From Sphingobium sp. YR768 (GTDB taxonomy: Bacteria; Pseudomonadota; Alphaproteobacteria; Sphingomonadales; Sphingomonadaceae), in contig NZ_FOGE01000002.1 in NCBI RefSeq assembly GCF_900111125.1, forward strand, positions 1 to 64,000: a DNA stretch of 64,000 nt, given 5' to 3'. Shown here in pieces: positions 26,146-36,285 of this stretch. Every line of letters begins with the position of its first letter. Within the stretch, counting starts at the first letter, position 1. The notes beneath the pieces were generated by a model. The model made no database searches. It was not told the origin of the DNA and saw only the letters and a list, made by a program, of their open reading frames with translations. The translations under genes were made by a program, and so were the position numbers.

Positions 26146-27954
26146 CTAAGCGACCGCCGAAGCGCCATCCCGCACCGTCGCGACCAGGATGCGGTCGCGG
26201 CCTTCGGTCTTGGCGCGCAGCAGGGCGGCGTCGGCCGTCTGGAGCAGGCGGTCGGCGCGGCCATGATCGGGATAGGCGGCCAGGCCAAAGCTGGCGGTGA
26301 TGGTGCCCAGTTCCTTGCCGCGATGTTCGATCCGCAAATCCTGAATGCGGCGCTGGATCTGCGCCGCGCGGCCCAGCGCCTGATCCAGGTTGAAGCCGGG
26401 CATGAGCACCACAAATTCCTCGCCGCCCAGACGGAAGGCATGGCCATTTTCGCGCAGCGCATCGGCCAGTACATTGCCGACCCCGCGCAGCACGGCGTCC
26501 CCGGCATCATGGCCATAATTGTCGTTGAACCGCTTGAAATGATCGATGTCGACCATCAGGCAGGCGAGCGGCGTCAGATTGCGTTCGGCTTCGCCCACCA
26601 GCGTCTGGAGCATCGCGTCGAACTGGCGGCGATTGGGCAGGCCGGTCAGCGCGTCGGCCATCGCCATGTCGCGCAGCACGTCGCGCAGGCGCAGATTGGC
26701 GAGCGCCAGTCCGATATTTTCGGCCAGCATTTCCAGATATTTGCCTGTGCGCTCCAGATGATCGGCGCGGACGCCGGTCGGCTCCTCATAATAGAGCATG
26801 CCGATGCTCTCCCCCTGCGCCGCGAGCGGGATGCAGATGGTGCTGATAGCCGAGGAGGCGCCCAGATGCTCGCAGGGGATGTCGACCATCTCGCCGGCCG
26901 GGCGATGGGTCTGGCCGCGCCGCAGCGCCCAGCAGGCTGACGGCGGAAATTCGATGCGGGAATAAGCGGGGGATAGCCAGTCGCAGGCCTGCACCATGGC
27001 GTTGCGGCGTATGTCGTGGATGTAGAGGCGGCCGGGGAAATCGGGGGCGATTTCCGGGGCGAAACGACGCACGACGTCGACCAGATCGGCGCTGCTGTCG
27101 CAGCCCTGAAGCCGCTGGGTCAGGCGCGAGAGCAGGTCGCGCATCATGCGGTCGGCATCCCGCTCCTGTTCCAGCCTTTGCCGTTCCAGCCCGTTTTCGC
27201 GGAAGATGCGGATCGCCTGTGCCATGTCGCCGATTTCGTCGACTTGATGGAATTCGGGCGGAATAGCCTCGAAATCCTGCGCGGCGAGACGGGTGACGAC
27301 GTCGCTAAGGCGCACCACCGGATGCAGGATACGCTGTTTGAGGACGAAATAGAGGACGCACAGGAACAGGAGCGCGGTGATGCCCAGCATCACTTCCGAC
27401 ACGCTGCGCCACTGGCGGGCGGTGTCGGTGGCGCGGATAACGGCCTGTTCGGTCCGCTGGTCGAGCATATATTGGAATTGGCCGACCTGCGCCGCGACCC
27501 GATCCAGTTCCCGACCATATTCGTCGCCAAACAGGATGGTGCGGCCAGTCTTGTCGTCGCCCGCCTGCGCGGCGCGGATGGCGGCGTCCTGCTCGTCGGT
27601 CAGCGCGTCGGCCCAGTGCAGCCCCTGACGCAAGGCGGCCAGTTCGCTTTCATTGGCGCCGGCGTCGCGCAGATGGGTGATGCGCTGCTCGACCGAGCGG
27701 AGTGCTTCGCGTTCACGACGATAGACGATCAGGTGGCTGGGATCGCCGCTGATGACATAGCCACGCGCCTGTTCGGTGAGGCGATAGACGTCTTCCTCAA
27801 GGCTGGCGGTCAGTTGGTCGAAGCTGGCGCGCTGGGCCACGGCGGCGCGTTCCGTCTCCTCCGCGCCCGACGCCATCAACATGGTCGCGCCCGAGACGAG
27901 GGTCAGGATGACGGTGGCGCCATAGGCCCAGTTGGTGATGGTGGATAGACGCAT
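26146..27954 (-). CDS. Membrane diguanylate cyclase with CHASE3-like sensor, HAMP, GAF and GGDEF domains
   Basis: A 602-residue signalling protein predicted to make cyclic di-GMP. Order: helix 1 (residues 7-29), a periplasmic helical sensor to about 185 resembling CHASE3, helix 2 (LGITALLFLCVLYFVL), HAMP (HPVVRLSDVV...), a GAF-like domain at about 280-420, then GGDEF. The active site GGEEF is intact, with VDIDHFKRFND upstream. The inhibitory I-site RxxD expected just before it reads RENG, so product inhibition through this site is probably absent. The start at 27954 (MRLSTITNW) removes 11 residues that do not look like a leader. It is divergent from dnaE. Confidence 0.9.
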   Translation of the reverse strand: MRLSTITNWAYGATVILTLVSGATMLMASGAEETERAAVAQRASFDQLTASLEEDVYRLTEQARGYVISGDPSHLIVYRREREALRSVEQRITHLRDAGANESELAALRQGLHWADALTDEQDAAIRAAQAGDDKTGRTILFGDEYGRELDRVAAQVGQFQYMLDQRTEQAVIRATDTARQWRSVSEVMLGITALLFLCVLYFVLKQRILHPVVRLSDVVTRLAAQDFEAIPPEFHQVDEIGDMAQAIRIFRENGLERQRLEQERDADRMMRDLLSRLTQRLQGCDSSADLVDVVRRFAPEIAPDFPGRLYIHDIRRNAMVQACDWLSPAYSRIEFPPSACWALRRGQTHRPAGEMVDIPCEHLGASSAISTICIPLAAQGESIGMLYYEEPTGVRADHLERTGKYLEMLAENIGLALANLRLRDVLRDMAMADALTGLPNRRQFDAMLQTLVGEAERNLTPLACLMVDIDHFKRFNDNYGHDAGDAVLRGVGNVLADALRENGHAFRLGGEEFVVLMPGFNLDQALGRAAQIQRRIQDLRIEHRGKELGTITASFGLAAYPDHGRADRLLQTADAALLRAKTEGRDRILVATVRDGASAVA

Positions 27955-28082
27955 GACAGCAGACCTTAGGCCGAAACTGGTTGGCAATTGCTTAAAATGC
28001 CGTCGATCCCGTTTTCGACACCTTACCCACAGATTTCTTGGGACTGGGGCTGGGCCGAATCGCGAGGCGTCCCTAGATTGTC

Positions 28083-31000
28083 ATGATGCCTCATACCGCT
28101 TTCGTTCCGCTTCGTGTCTTTTCCTCCTTCACCATGCTGGAAGGGGCGATCGACCCCAAGAAGATCGCGAAACAGGCGAAGGCTTTGGGCTTCCCGGCGG
28201 TGGCGATCACCGACCGCAACGGGCTTTATGGCTCCATGGCCTTTTCCGACGGGTGCAAGGATGAAGGCGTGCAGCCGGTCGTGGGCGCGATGCTGGGCCT
28301 GTTGCGGCCCGGTCGCCCCGCCAATGCGCCGCCGGTGCATGACTGGATCGCCCTTTATGCGCAGGATGCGGCGGGCTATGACAATATCTGCGCGCTCGTT
28401 TCCATGGCGCATCTGGACCGGCCGGTCGAGGAAGTGCCGCATGTCACGATCGAGGCGCTGGAGGGGCGGACCGATGGCGTCATCGCACTGACGGCGGGTG
28501 GCGAGGGTGCGCTGGCGCGGCTCTTTGCCGAGGACCAGCCGGACGCGGCGGTCGCCTATGTCGAGCGGCTGGAGGCGCTGTTTCCAGACCGGCTCTATAT
28601 CGAAATCTGCCGGCGGCTGGACGCGGTGGAGGGCAAGGCGGAGCCGCAACTGCTCGACATGGCTTATGAGCGGGGGCTGCCGCTGGTGGCGACCAACCCG
28701 ACCTGCTTTGCGGAGCCGGATTTCCACGCGGCGCATGATGTGATGCTGTGCATCGCCGACAGCGCCTATGTCGAGACGCCCGACCGGCGGACCAGTTCGC
28801 CCGACGCCTGGATGAAGCCGGCCGCCGAAATGAAGCGGCTGTTCGAGGATCTGCCCGAAGCGCTGGCCAATACGCTGGTCGTCGCGCAGCGCTGCGCGGT
28901 GATGGCGCCCAAGCGCAAGCCGATCCTGCCCAGCCTCGCCGGCGATATCGAGGGTGAGGCGGCGATGCTGCGCGATCAGGCGACGGCGGGGCTGGAAATG
29001 CGGCTGGAAAAGGCCGGGATCATCGGGGCGGAGGCGCGTCAGCCCTATTTCGACCGGCTGAAGTTCGAGACGGACATCATCATCCAGATGGGGTTCCCCG
29101 GCTACTTCCTGATCGTGGCCGACTTCATCAAATGGGCCAAGGATCATGATATTCCAGTGGGGCCGGGCCGTGGATCGGGCGCGGGTTCGCTGGTGGCGTG
29201 GGCGCTGACCATCACGGACCTCGATCCGTTGCAATTGGGCCTGCTGTTCGAACGCTTCCTGAACCCGGAACGTGTGTCGATGCCCGACTTCGACATCGAC
29301 TTTTGCGAAACGCGGCGCGGCGAGGTGATCCGCTACGTCCAGCAGAAATATGGCGCGGACCATGTCGCACAGATCATCACCTTCGGTAAGCTGAAGGCGC
29401 GGGCGGTGCTCAAGGACACCGGCCGCGTGCTCCAGATGAGCTATGGGCAGGTCGACCGGTTGGCCAAGCTGGTGCCGAACCACCCGACCGATCCGTGGAC
29501 ACTGGAACGGTCGTTAAACGGGGTGGCCGAGTTTCGCGCGGAATATGACAATGACAATCAGGTCAAGCGCCTGATCGACTATGCGATGAAGCTGGAGGGC
29601 TTTCCGCGCCACAGCTCCACCCATGCGGCGGGCGTGGTGATCGGCGACCGGCCGTTGCAGCAGCTGGTGCCGCTCTATCGCGATCCGCGATCCGATATGC
29701 CGGTGACGCAGTTCGACATGAAATATGTCGAGGGTGCGGGGCTGGTGAAGTTCGACTTTCTGGGGCTGAAAACCCTGTCCGTCTTGCAGAAGGCGGTGCA
29801 GTTGCTGGCCGGGCGCGGCGTGACGGTCGATCTCGATACGCTCGCCTGGGACGATCCGGCTGTCTATGAACTGCTCCAGCGCGGCGACACGGTGGGCGTG
29901 TTCCAGCTGGAATCGGAAGGCATGCGCAAGACGCTGGCCGCCGTGCGCCCGACCAATTTCGGCGACATCATCGCGCTGGTGTCGCTCTACCGCCCCGGCC
30001 CGATGGACAATATCCCGATGTTCGGGCGTCGTAAGAACGGGCAGGAAGAGATTGAATATCCGCATATTCTCCTGAAACCGATCCTCGAAGAAACCTATGG
30101 CATCTTCGTCTATCAGGAACAGGTGATGCAGGCGGCGCAGATCCTGGCGGGCTATAGCCTCGGCGACGCCGACCTTCTGCGCCGCGCCATGGGCAAGAAG
30201 GTGAAGGCGGAGATGGACGCGCAGCGGTCCCGCTTCGTGGAAGGCTGCGCGAAAAGCGACATCAAGCCGTCCAAGGCGAATGAGCTGTTCGACTTGATCG
30301 ACAAGTTCGCGGGCTATGGTTTCAATAAATCGCACGCGGCGGCCTATGCGCTGCTCGCCTATCAAACGGCCTGGCTGAAGGCGCATTATCCGGCGGAATT
30401 TTATTCCGGGTCGATGGCCTTCGATATTCACCTGACCGAAAAGCTGACCGTGTTCGTCGACGATATGCGGCGCATGGGCATGACCTGCCTGCCGACCGAC
30501 CTCAACCGCAGCGAGGCGGACTTTACCGTCGAGGCGGTGCCCTATCAGGGCGAGGACGCGCGGCTGGGCTTTGCCGTGCGCTATGCGCTGGGCGGGTTGA
30601 AGGGCGTCGGCGAAAAGGCGATGGAACAGCTTGTCGAGGAGCGCGACAAGGGCGGGCCGTTCAAGTCGCTGGATGATTTCGCCGACCGGATCGAGCCGCG
30701 GATGCTGAACCGGCGACAGTTGGAAAGCCTCGCGGCGGCGGGGGCGTTCGACGGCATTCATGCCGATCGTGCGGGCGTGCATGCGGCGGCGGAAACGATC
30801 CTGTCGGTCGCGTCGAGCAATGCGGCGGCGCGCGAAAGCGGGCAGGGCGGCCTGTTCGGCGATGTCGAGACGACCCATGCCGATGTGCGCATCCCCCCGC
30901 ATCAGGCCTGGACCGTGGCGGACCGCATGGCGCAGGAAAAGGAGGCGTTCGGCTTCTATTTCTCGGCCCATCCGGTCGATCGCTACAAGCATCTGGCCGA

Positions 31001-31628
31001 CGCGCGCGGCGCGAAAAGCTATGGCCTGGTCTGCCAGTCGCCCATGCCCGCGCCCAATGCCGAAGGGCGGGCGATGACGATCATGGCCGCCATGGTTGAA
31101 GATGTGCGCTGGCGCGAGACGAAGCGCGGGGCGCGCTATGCCAACGCCACCTTCTCCGACCAGAGCGGGCAGTTTCAGGCGAGCTGCTTTGACGAGGAGG
31201 CGTGCAAGGCGATCGAACTGCTGGCGGCAGATGGCGATTGCGCGTTGCTGGTGGTGGAACTGGACCGCTTGCCGGGCGAGGAAACGCCGCGCGTGACCGT
31301 GCGCGGGGTGGAAGCCTTCCGGACGATCGCCAGCGCATCGCGCATGGTACTGGTGGTCGATGTGGAGACGGTCGAGGCGGTCAAGGCGCTGGCGGCCTTG
31401 CTGGCAGGCGCGGAGGCCGGACGCAGCGAAGTCTTCCTGCGTGCGCCGCTGGGCGACGGGCAGGCGGCGCGGGTCTTCCTGGGCGACAATTATAGTCTGG
31501 GCGCGGATCAGGTGGACGCGATCGCGACCATCAAGGGGCTGAGCATCCACCAGTTCGAGCGGATGGACGTGAAGGCCGATGGCTATAAGACGCGGACCCG
31601 GCGCACGGCGATGCGGTTGGTGGGGTGA
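28083..31628 (+). CDS. dnaE: DNA polymerase III subunit alpha
   Basis: The replicative polymerase, 1181 residues, close to the DnaE1 length. Order: PHP domain (1-about 280), polymerase palm, fingers, tandem HhH, OB fold and C-terminal tau-binding region. The catalytic aspartates are Asp402 and Asp404 (MPDFDIDFCE). The PHP metal motif HxH is missing (RVFSSFT), as in other proteobacteria that use a separate proofreading subunit. Two consecutive ATGs (28083, 28086) can serve as start. Its stop overlaps the GTG of the next small gene. Confidence 0.97.
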   Translation: MMPHTAFVPLRVFSSFTMLEGAIDPKKIAKQAKALGFPAVAITDRNGLYGSMAFSDGCKDEGVQPVVGAMLGLLRPGRPANAPPVHDWIALYAQDAAGYDNICALVSMAHLDRPVEEVPHVTIEALEGRTDGVIALTAGGEGALARLFAEDQPDAAVAYVERLEALFPDRLYIEICRRLDAVEGKAEPQLLDMAYERGLPLVATNPTCFAEPDFHAAHDVMLCIADSAYVETPDRRTSSPDAWMKPAAEMKRLFEDLPEALANTLVVAQRCAVMAPKRKPILPSLAGDIEGEAAMLRDQATAGLEMRLEKAGIIGAEARQPYFDRLKFETDIIIQMGFPGYFLIVADFIKWAKDHDIPVGPGRGSGAGSLVAWALTITDLDPLQLGLLFERFLNPERVSMPDFDIDFCETRRGEVIRYVQQKYGADHVAQIITFGKLKARAVLKDTGRVLQMSYGQVDRLAKLVPNHPTDPWTLERSLNGVAEFRAEYDNDNQVKRLIDYAMKLEGFPRHSSTHAAGVVIGDRPLQQLVPLYRDPRSDMPVTQFDMKYVEGAGLVKFDFLGLKTLSVLQKAVQLLAGRGVTVDLDTLAWDDPAVYELLQRGDTVGVFQLESEGMRKTLAAVRPTNFGDIIALVSLYRPGPMDNIPMFGRRKNGQEEIEYPHILLKPILEETYGIFVYQEQVMQAAQILAGYSLGDADLLRRAMGKKVKAEMDAQRSRFVEGCAKSDIKPSKANELFDLIDKFAGYGFNKSHAAAYALLAYQTAWLKAHYPAEFYSGSMAFDIHLTEKLTVFVDDMRRMGMTCLPTDLNRSEADFTVEAVPYQGEDARLGFAVRYALGGLKGVGEKAMEQLVEERDKGGPFKSLDDFADRIEPRMLNRRQLESLAAAGAFDGIHADRAGVHAAAETILSVASSNAAARESGQGGLFGDVETTHADVRIPPHQAWTVADRMAQEKEAFGFYFSAHPVDRYKHLADARGAKSYGLVCQSPMPAPNAEGRAMTIMAAMVEDVRWRETKRGARYANATFSDQSGQFQASCFDEEACKAIELLAADGDCALLVVELDRLPGEETPRVTVRGVEAFRTIASASRMVLVVDVETVEAVKALAALLAGAEAGRSEVFLRAPLGDGQAARVFLGDNYSLGADQVDAIATIKGLSIHQFERMDVKADGYKTRTRRTAMRLVG

Positions 31629-31942
31629 CGGACGAGCCGCGCAGGGGCTGGGCCTATCGCAGACGATCCCGCGCGGTATCGAATGACGCCGGGCGGGTAG
31701 AAGCGCCGGCTTTTCGGTCCGATAACGATCTGCATCAGTGGCGCTACGAATGGGGTTGGATGGCGTTGATAGGCTCGGCGACGATCACAGCTTTTGAATT
31801 ATGGGACGTGTCGCTCCGTTTCTGGCCGTTGCTTCTGGTGCCGGTGATTGGTGTGTTTCTGTTATCTCGATGGCAGGCGCGGCACTATCGACGTCGGGGC
31901 AAGCGTTTCAGCCATTATGAGGACGATCGTCTGAGCCGTTGA
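31625..31942 (+). CDS. Small membrane protein of unknown function
   Basis: A 105-residue protein starting at a GTG that overlaps the dnaE stop (GTGA), so it is translationally coupled to dnaE. A basic N-terminus is followed by two hydrophobic segments (WMALIGSATITAFELW and FWPLLLVPVIGVFLLS) and a basic, charged tail (RRRGKRFSHYEDDRLSR). I do not recognise a family. The coupling and clean frame support a real gene. Confidence 0.65.
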   Translation: MTDEPRRGWAYRRRSRAVSNDAGRVEAPAFRSDNDLHQWRYEWGWMALIGSATITAFELWDVSLRFWPLLLVPVIGVFLLSRWQARHYRRRGKRFSHYEDDRLSR

Positions 31943-32292
31943 CGCATTTGGCCGCACCTATGTTCTAATATCACCTGCAAGTGTGACCGAGCAGGCAGCA
32001 TAAATTGTTCACGCGGAGGCGCGAAGACGCGGAGCAGATGCGCGCGCTCTCCGCGTGAATCAATATGAAGAAGATTTCGCGCAGAGGCGCAGAGAATATG
32101 CTCGTCTGGCACAGGGCGACCAATAACAACCTTGTTCCCCCTACCGCTTGCGGGAGGGGGTTAGGGGGTGGGCATGCGCAAGGTTGCAATTGCCCACCGC
32201 TGCGACTAAATTCGCTGCGCTCATTAAGTCTCGCCGCCCCTCCCGTTCACGGGAGGGGCAACAAAAACCGTAATGTCCGCTCTCTAACCAAC
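31943..32292. repeat. 350-bp gene-free stretch with two palindromic repeat families (4 and 5)
   Basis: No gene is visible. Family 4: arms 32008-32018 (TTCACGCGGAG) and 32049-32059 form an 11-bp hairpin, followed by a related GCGCAGAGGCGCAGAG unit at about 32073-32090. Family 5: units 32137-32160 (CCCCCTACCG and partner) and 32236-32259 (GCCCCTCCCG and partner), each a hairpin with a short loop, about 75 bp apart. The stretch separates convergent genes. The frames across it are low in conserved character and are taken as non-coding. Confidence 0.8.
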
Positions 32293-33360
32293 CTAAAACA
32301 ACCGCATCTGCGCGCCTTCGGGCGGGCGGAACAGGTCGGTGCGCAGAACCAGTCTTTCCGCGCCCAGCCCGGCGCGTTTGCGGGCCTTGCTGAAGCGGGT
32401 GCGGATGAGGTCTGCCCAGACGCCCTGTCCGCGCATGCGCGTGCCGAAGTCGGGATCATTGTCACGCCCGCCGCGCATGTCGCGGATGATGGCCATCACC
32501 TTGCCCGCGCGATCGGGATAATGGGTGTCGAGCCAGGCGCGGAACAGGGGCGCCACCTCATGCGGCAGGCGGACGGGGATATAGCTGACCTCCCGCGCGC
32601 CGGCCTGCGCGGCGCGGGCGACCAGCGCCTCAATCTCATGATCGGTAATCGCCGGGATGACGGGCGATATGCTGGCGGTGACGGGGATACCGGCGTCGGC
32701 CAGCTTGCGGATCGCCTCCAGCCGCCGCAGCGGGTGCGGCGCGCGCGGCTCCAGCGTGCGGGCGACCTTCGGATCGAGCGACGTCACCGAAAGCATCACC
32801 GCCACCAGCCGGTCGCGCGCCAGATCGGCGAGCAGGTCGATATCGCGCAGGATGCGATCCGACTTGGTGGTGATGAAGGTCGGATGGCGGGTTTCGACCA
32901 GCAGTTCCAGGATCGACCGGGTGATGCGCCAGTCCTTTTCGATCGGCTGATAGGGATCGGTATTGGTCCCCATCGCGATCGGCGCGACGACATGGTTGCG
33001 CTTCGACAGTTCGGCCCGGAGCAGCTTCGCCGCGTCGGGCTTGGCGAACAGTTTGGTTTCGAAATCCAGACCGGGCGACAGGTCATGATAGGCATGGCTG
33101 GGCCGGGCAAAGCAATAGATGCAGCCATGTTCGCAACCCGCATAGGCATTGATGGATTGCGAAAAGCCGATGTCCGGGGAGGCGTTGCGGGAAATGATCG
33201 TCCTGGGTGTGAGCGTCAGGACGGTGGTGCGCAGCCTGGGTGCCGGACCATCAATCTGCTCCATCGCATCGAGCCAGTCGCCATCGGCCTCGCTCTGGTT
33301 GAGGTTGAAGCGTTTACTGGTCAGGTTCTGCGTCGCGCCGCGACCGCTGCGATGGGGCAT
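32293..33360 (-). CDS. PA0069-family radical SAM protein
   Basis: A 355-residue iron-sulfur enzyme: the radical SAM cluster motif Cys-x3-Cys-x2-Cys appears as CEHGCIYC, followed by PYQPIEKDWRITR, as in proteins related to DNA repair photolyase SplB. The family (PA0069) has no assigned reaction. I start at 33360 (MPHRSGRGA), the common N-terminus; Met codons at 33387 and 33417 add hydrophobic but unconserved residues. It may share a promoter region with the membrane protein gene at 33442. Confidence 0.85.
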   Translation of the reverse strand: MPHRSGRGATQNLTSKRFNLNQSEADGDWLDAMEQIDGPAPRLRTTVLTLTPRTIISRNASPDIGFSQSINAYAGCEHGCIYCFARPSHAYHDLSPGLDFETKLFAKPDAAKLLRAELSKRNHVVAPIAMGTNTDPYQPIEKDWRITRSILELLVETRHPTFITTKSDRILRDIDLLADLARDRLVAVMLSVTSLDPKVARTLEPRAPHPLRRLEAIRKLADAGIPVTASISPVIPAITDHEIEALVARAAQAGAREVSYIPVRLPHEVAPLFRAWLDTHYPDRAGKVMAIIRDMRGGRDNDPDFGTRMRGQGVWADLIRTRFSKARKRAGLGAERLVLRTDLFRPPEGAQMRLF

Positions 33361-33441
33361 TGGCGCAAGAGAACATACAGTGAACATAATTGCAAGGGGT
33401 TTCCGGTTGCTCTGCAATAGGCCGGATCGCCTAGATCCTGT

Positions 33442-33831
33442 TCATTTCGCCCAGATAAAGCGCACCACTGCCATCGAAAAGGCGAACAGGAAGGCATAGC
33501 CGAACCGGTCCAGCGCGACGATGGTTGCCCCTTTCTTGCTCCTCTTCCGTCCAATCAGCATCATGATCAAGCCAGCGATCGTCGGGGTCAGGATGAGATT
33601 TGCCACCCGATAATTGGGGTTGGCGATGGCGGAATGCGGGAGGATCAAGAGGCTGATCCCGCCGGCAATGGCACCCCAAAGGATGAAGCCGATGGTGGAT
33701 AGCAGCGGATTTCTGGGCTTCCTGAACGTGTCACCAAGGCTGTGCATTCCCAACTCGGCGAGGCATTCGAAAGTCAGCTGAAGGAGCATCTCTCCGAGAA
33801 ATTGGAATATGATCTCGAAAATAAACTCCAC
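33442..33831 (-). CDS. Hypothetical integral membrane protein
   Basis: A 129-residue protein with an acidic, amphipathic N-terminus (MEFIFEIIFQFLGEMLLQ) and three hydrophobic helices at about 43-62, 76-92 and 108-125, separated by a basic loop GRKRSKKG. I do not recognise a family beyond a general similarity to small membrane proteins of sphingomonads. It lies on the same strand as the radical SAM gene, 81 bp before it. Confidence 0.7.
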   Translation of the reverse strand: MEFIFEIIFQFLGEMLLQLTFECLAELGMHSLGDTFRKPRNPLLSTIGFILWGAIAGGISLLILPHSAIANPNYRVANLILTPTIAGLIMMLIGRKRSKKGATIVALDRFGYAFLFAFSMAVVRFIWAK

Positions 33832-33961
33832 AGCCGCCGCCCGCTTTTATTCGAAGATGATGTGCATGATGGTTGCTGTTTTGACAGCCAGCAACGCCAA
33901 AGTGGCGTTTTCCACCAGTTGAAGTGCGGCAGGTCCCGCCGAACGATAGCTCAGGCTTGCC
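33832..33961. other. Intergenic stretch with two small palindromes after moaB
   Basis: Two short perfect hairpins (AACGCCA-aag-TGGCGTT at about 33894-33910 and a GTTGCTG / CAGCAAC pair at about 33872-33896) overlap one another. Neither has a U-run, so they are at best weak terminators of moaB. Confidence 0.4.
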
Positions 33962-34489
33962 CTACCGTTCCATCAGCCGCGGCATCAGTTCCACGAAATT
34001 GCAGGGGCGGAAGCGGCTGTCGAGTTGGGTGACGAGGATGCCGTCCCAGGCATCCTTCACCGCGCCGGTCGAGCCGGGCAGCGCGAAGATATAGGTGCCG
34101 CGCGCTACGCAGGCGGTGGCGCGGGACTGAATGGTGGACGTGCCGATGCTCTGATAGCTGAGCCAGCGGAACAGTTCGCCGAAACCGGGGATTTCCTTGT
34201 CCTGCACCTGTGCCAGTGCTTCGGGCGTGACGTCGCGGCCGGTGACGCCGGTGCCGCCGGTCGTCAGGATCACGTCGATTTGCGGATCGTCTATCCAGGC
34301 GTGCAGGCGGGCGATGATCGCGCTCCTGTCGTCCCGCTCGATATAGCGGGCGGCGAGGATATGGCCGGCGCTTTCCAGCCGTTCGACCAGCGTGTCGCCG
34401 GAGCGATCTTCGGCAAGGCCGCGCGTATCGGATACGGTGAGAACGGCGATGCGAACGGGCAAGAAGGCCCGGCTCTCATCGATCGGCAT
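33962..34489 (-). CDS. moaB: Molybdenum cofactor biosynthesis protein B
   Basis: A 175-residue MoaB/MogA-type protein that adenylates or handles molybdopterin. Visible motifs: LTVSDTR near the N-terminus, the [11 protein letters not shown] molybdopterin-binding loop and [12 protein letters not shown]. The start at 34489 overlaps the stop of the lytic transglycosylase gene (ATGA), so the two are translated together although their roles differ. An assignment to MogA is less likely given the compact size. Confidence 0.93.
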   Translation of the reverse strand: MPIDESRAFLPVRIAVLTVSDTRGLAEDRSGDTLVERLESAGHILAARYIERDDRSAIIARLHAWIDDPQIDVILTTGGTGVTGRDVTPEALAQVQDKEIPGFGELFRWLSYQSIGTSTIQSRATACVARGTYIFALPGSTGAVKDAWDGILVTQLDSRFRPCNFVELMPRLMER

Positions 34490-36285
34490 CAGTCGGAACC
34501 GCCACCCATGGAGTTGCGACCATCGGCCTTGCTCAGGCGGACCATCTTCGCACCCTTGGCATTGGGGAAGGTCGGCCACAGGCCCTGCGCCATGCCGGTC
34601 AGGCAATCGGCGCTGCCCTTCGCCTGCAACTGGTACATCCAATAGTTGCGCATGACGATGTTCACATAGGCGCGGGTTTCATAATAGGGCAGCGATTCCA
34701 TGAAGAGCAGCGGATCGCCCTTGTCATGGACCTGCGTGTTCCAGCGTTCGACCGGCAGCGGCCCGGCATTATAGGCGGCCATCACCTTGGGCAGCAGGCC
34801 GCCGGTCGCGCTCATGTCGCGCAGCGATTCCAGATAGCGCTGGCCATATTCCATATTGGTCGATGGCACGAAAAGCTGCGCCGCGTTGGACAGGCCGACA
34901 TCGCCGGCCGTGCCGGGGCGCACCTGCATCAGGCCGCGCGCGCCGGCGCTGCTGACGACATCGGAGCGGAAGCCGGATTCCTGAAGCGTGTGGGCGTAGA
35001 TCAGCGAGGGATCGACGCGCCAGCCGCCATCGGGGCGCCAGTCGGGCGCGGGGAAGCGGGCGAAGCTGCCCGGCTGGGTGCCGGCGGGGCCATTATGGGC
35101 GAGATAGAGCTGGGTTGCGGGCAGGTTCAGCGCGCTGGCGAGGCGCAGCAGCGCGTCATACTGATCGGTGCCGCCGATCTTCGCCTGATAACGGAGCAGT
35201 TCGTCGGCCCGGCCATTTTCGCCGATTGCGGACAGGGCGATGGCCGCGCGGGCATTGGGGCTGGCCCGCAGCTTCTGCCATTCCAATGCGCCGAAACGGC
35301 TGCCGACGGGGCCGCCGGCGAAGGTCATGCCCAGCGATTCCCTGGCCAGCAGACCGTAGAAGGTTTCGTCGGAGCGGGCCGCCTGCTTCAGGTAATTTTC
35401 GACCTTCTCCGCCTCACCGCAGACCATATAGGCGCGCGAGGCCCAATAGGCGCCGGCCGATCGCATATCGGCGTCGCCCGCCATCGCGGCGACATTGGCG
35501 AAGGCGGGGGCGGCGGCGCGGCAATCATTCTGACGCCATGCCGCCAGCCCGGTGGTCCAATAAGCCTGCACCGTCCAGTCGCCGCCGGCGCGGGTTTCGA
35601 GCGCGCGCGCAGCCATGCGGCGGGCGTTCACATCGTCATTTTCGATATAATAGGCCCAGGCGACACGCTGGCGCACTTCGGTCAGGCCTTCGGGCGTCAG
35701 GCCCGCTTCGCCGGTGCCCAGCAGGCCTTCGGCGCCGATAGGATCGTCATTCTTGACATAAGTCTGGATCTGGCCGGCCAGCGCCTGCGCCGCGACATCG
35801 GTCTTCACGGCAGCGACATATTGGCGGCGGGGGGCAGAACCAAGCCAGACCATTTTCTGGATCTGCGGCAGGGTCGGCAGGATGGTGGCGCCGCGCCGCT
35901 GGGCGAGGCGGGAAAGCTGGTCGGCCTTGGGCAGCCAGGCGGCCTTGTTGATCAGGTCGAGCAGGTCGAACAGTTCGACGCGTGGCGACCCCTTGGCCAG
36001 ATAGAGTTCGGACAGCGCCAGCGACCGCACCGCATCCTGCGTGTCGAGCGCGGCGATCATCGCCTTGGCATCATTCCACTGTTGGGCGGAAATGGCGGTG
36101 AAGATGGCGCGATAGCGGGCCTTGTCGCCGTCGCTGATCTGAAGCGGGGAAGCATCGGCCGTCGAGAGGGTCGGAAGGACCGGGGCGGTATCGGCCAGCG
36201 CCGGAGCGGTCGCGGCCAGGCCCATGCTAATAAGGGCCGTAGCCATAAACATTGGGCGGGAAATTTTGGTCGCGGCGCGAATCAC
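34489..36285 (-). CDS. Soluble lytic murein transglycosylase
   Basis: A 598-residue periplasmic enzyme cleaving the glycan strand of peptidoglycan. The C-terminal SLT domain has the catalytic Glu in [11 protein letters not shown], then GLMQVRPGT and AYNAGP; the long N-terminal part is the helical superhelix of Slt70-type enzymes. I choose the GTG at 36285, which overlaps the UDG-like gene's stop (GTGA) and follows AGGA, giving an N-terminus with a signal peptide ending in APALA. The internal ATG at 36252 would remove the basic n-region. Part of the coupled set udg-like, slt, moaB. Confidence 0.92.
   Translation of the reverse strand: MIRAATKISRPMFMATALISMGLAATAPALADTAPVLPTLSTADASPLQISDGDKARYRAIFTAISAQQWNDAKAMIAALDTQDAVRSLALSELYLAKGSPRVELFDLLDLINKAAWLPKADQLSRLAQRRGATILPTLPQIQKMVWLGSAPRRQYVAAVKTDVAAQALAGQIQTYVKNDDPIGAEGLLGTGEAGLTPEGLTEVRQRVAWAYYIENDDVNARRMAARALETRAGGDWTVQAYWTTGLAAWRQNDCRAAAPAFANVAAMAGDADMRSAGAYWASRAYMVCGEAEKVENYLKQAARSDETFYGLLARESLGMTFAGGPVGSRFGALEWQKLRASPNARAAIALSAIGENGRADELLRYQAKIGGTDQYDALLRLASALNLPATQLYLAHNGPAGTQPGSFARFPAPDWRPDGGWRVDPSLIYAHTLQESGFRSDVVSSAGARGLMQVRPGTAGDVGLSNAAQLFVPSTNMEYGQRYLESLRDMSATGGLLPKVMAAYNAGPLPVERWNTQVHDKGDPLLFMESLPYYETRAYVNIVMRNYWMYQLQAKGSADCLTGMAQGLWPTFPNAKGAKMVRLSKADGRNSMGGGSD

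Noticed and set aside
28023..31550. Two long minus-strand frames (486 and 678 codons) opposite dnaE
   Set aside because: Antisense artefacts of dnaE codon bias; no domain, no ribosome site, rich in Arg and His.
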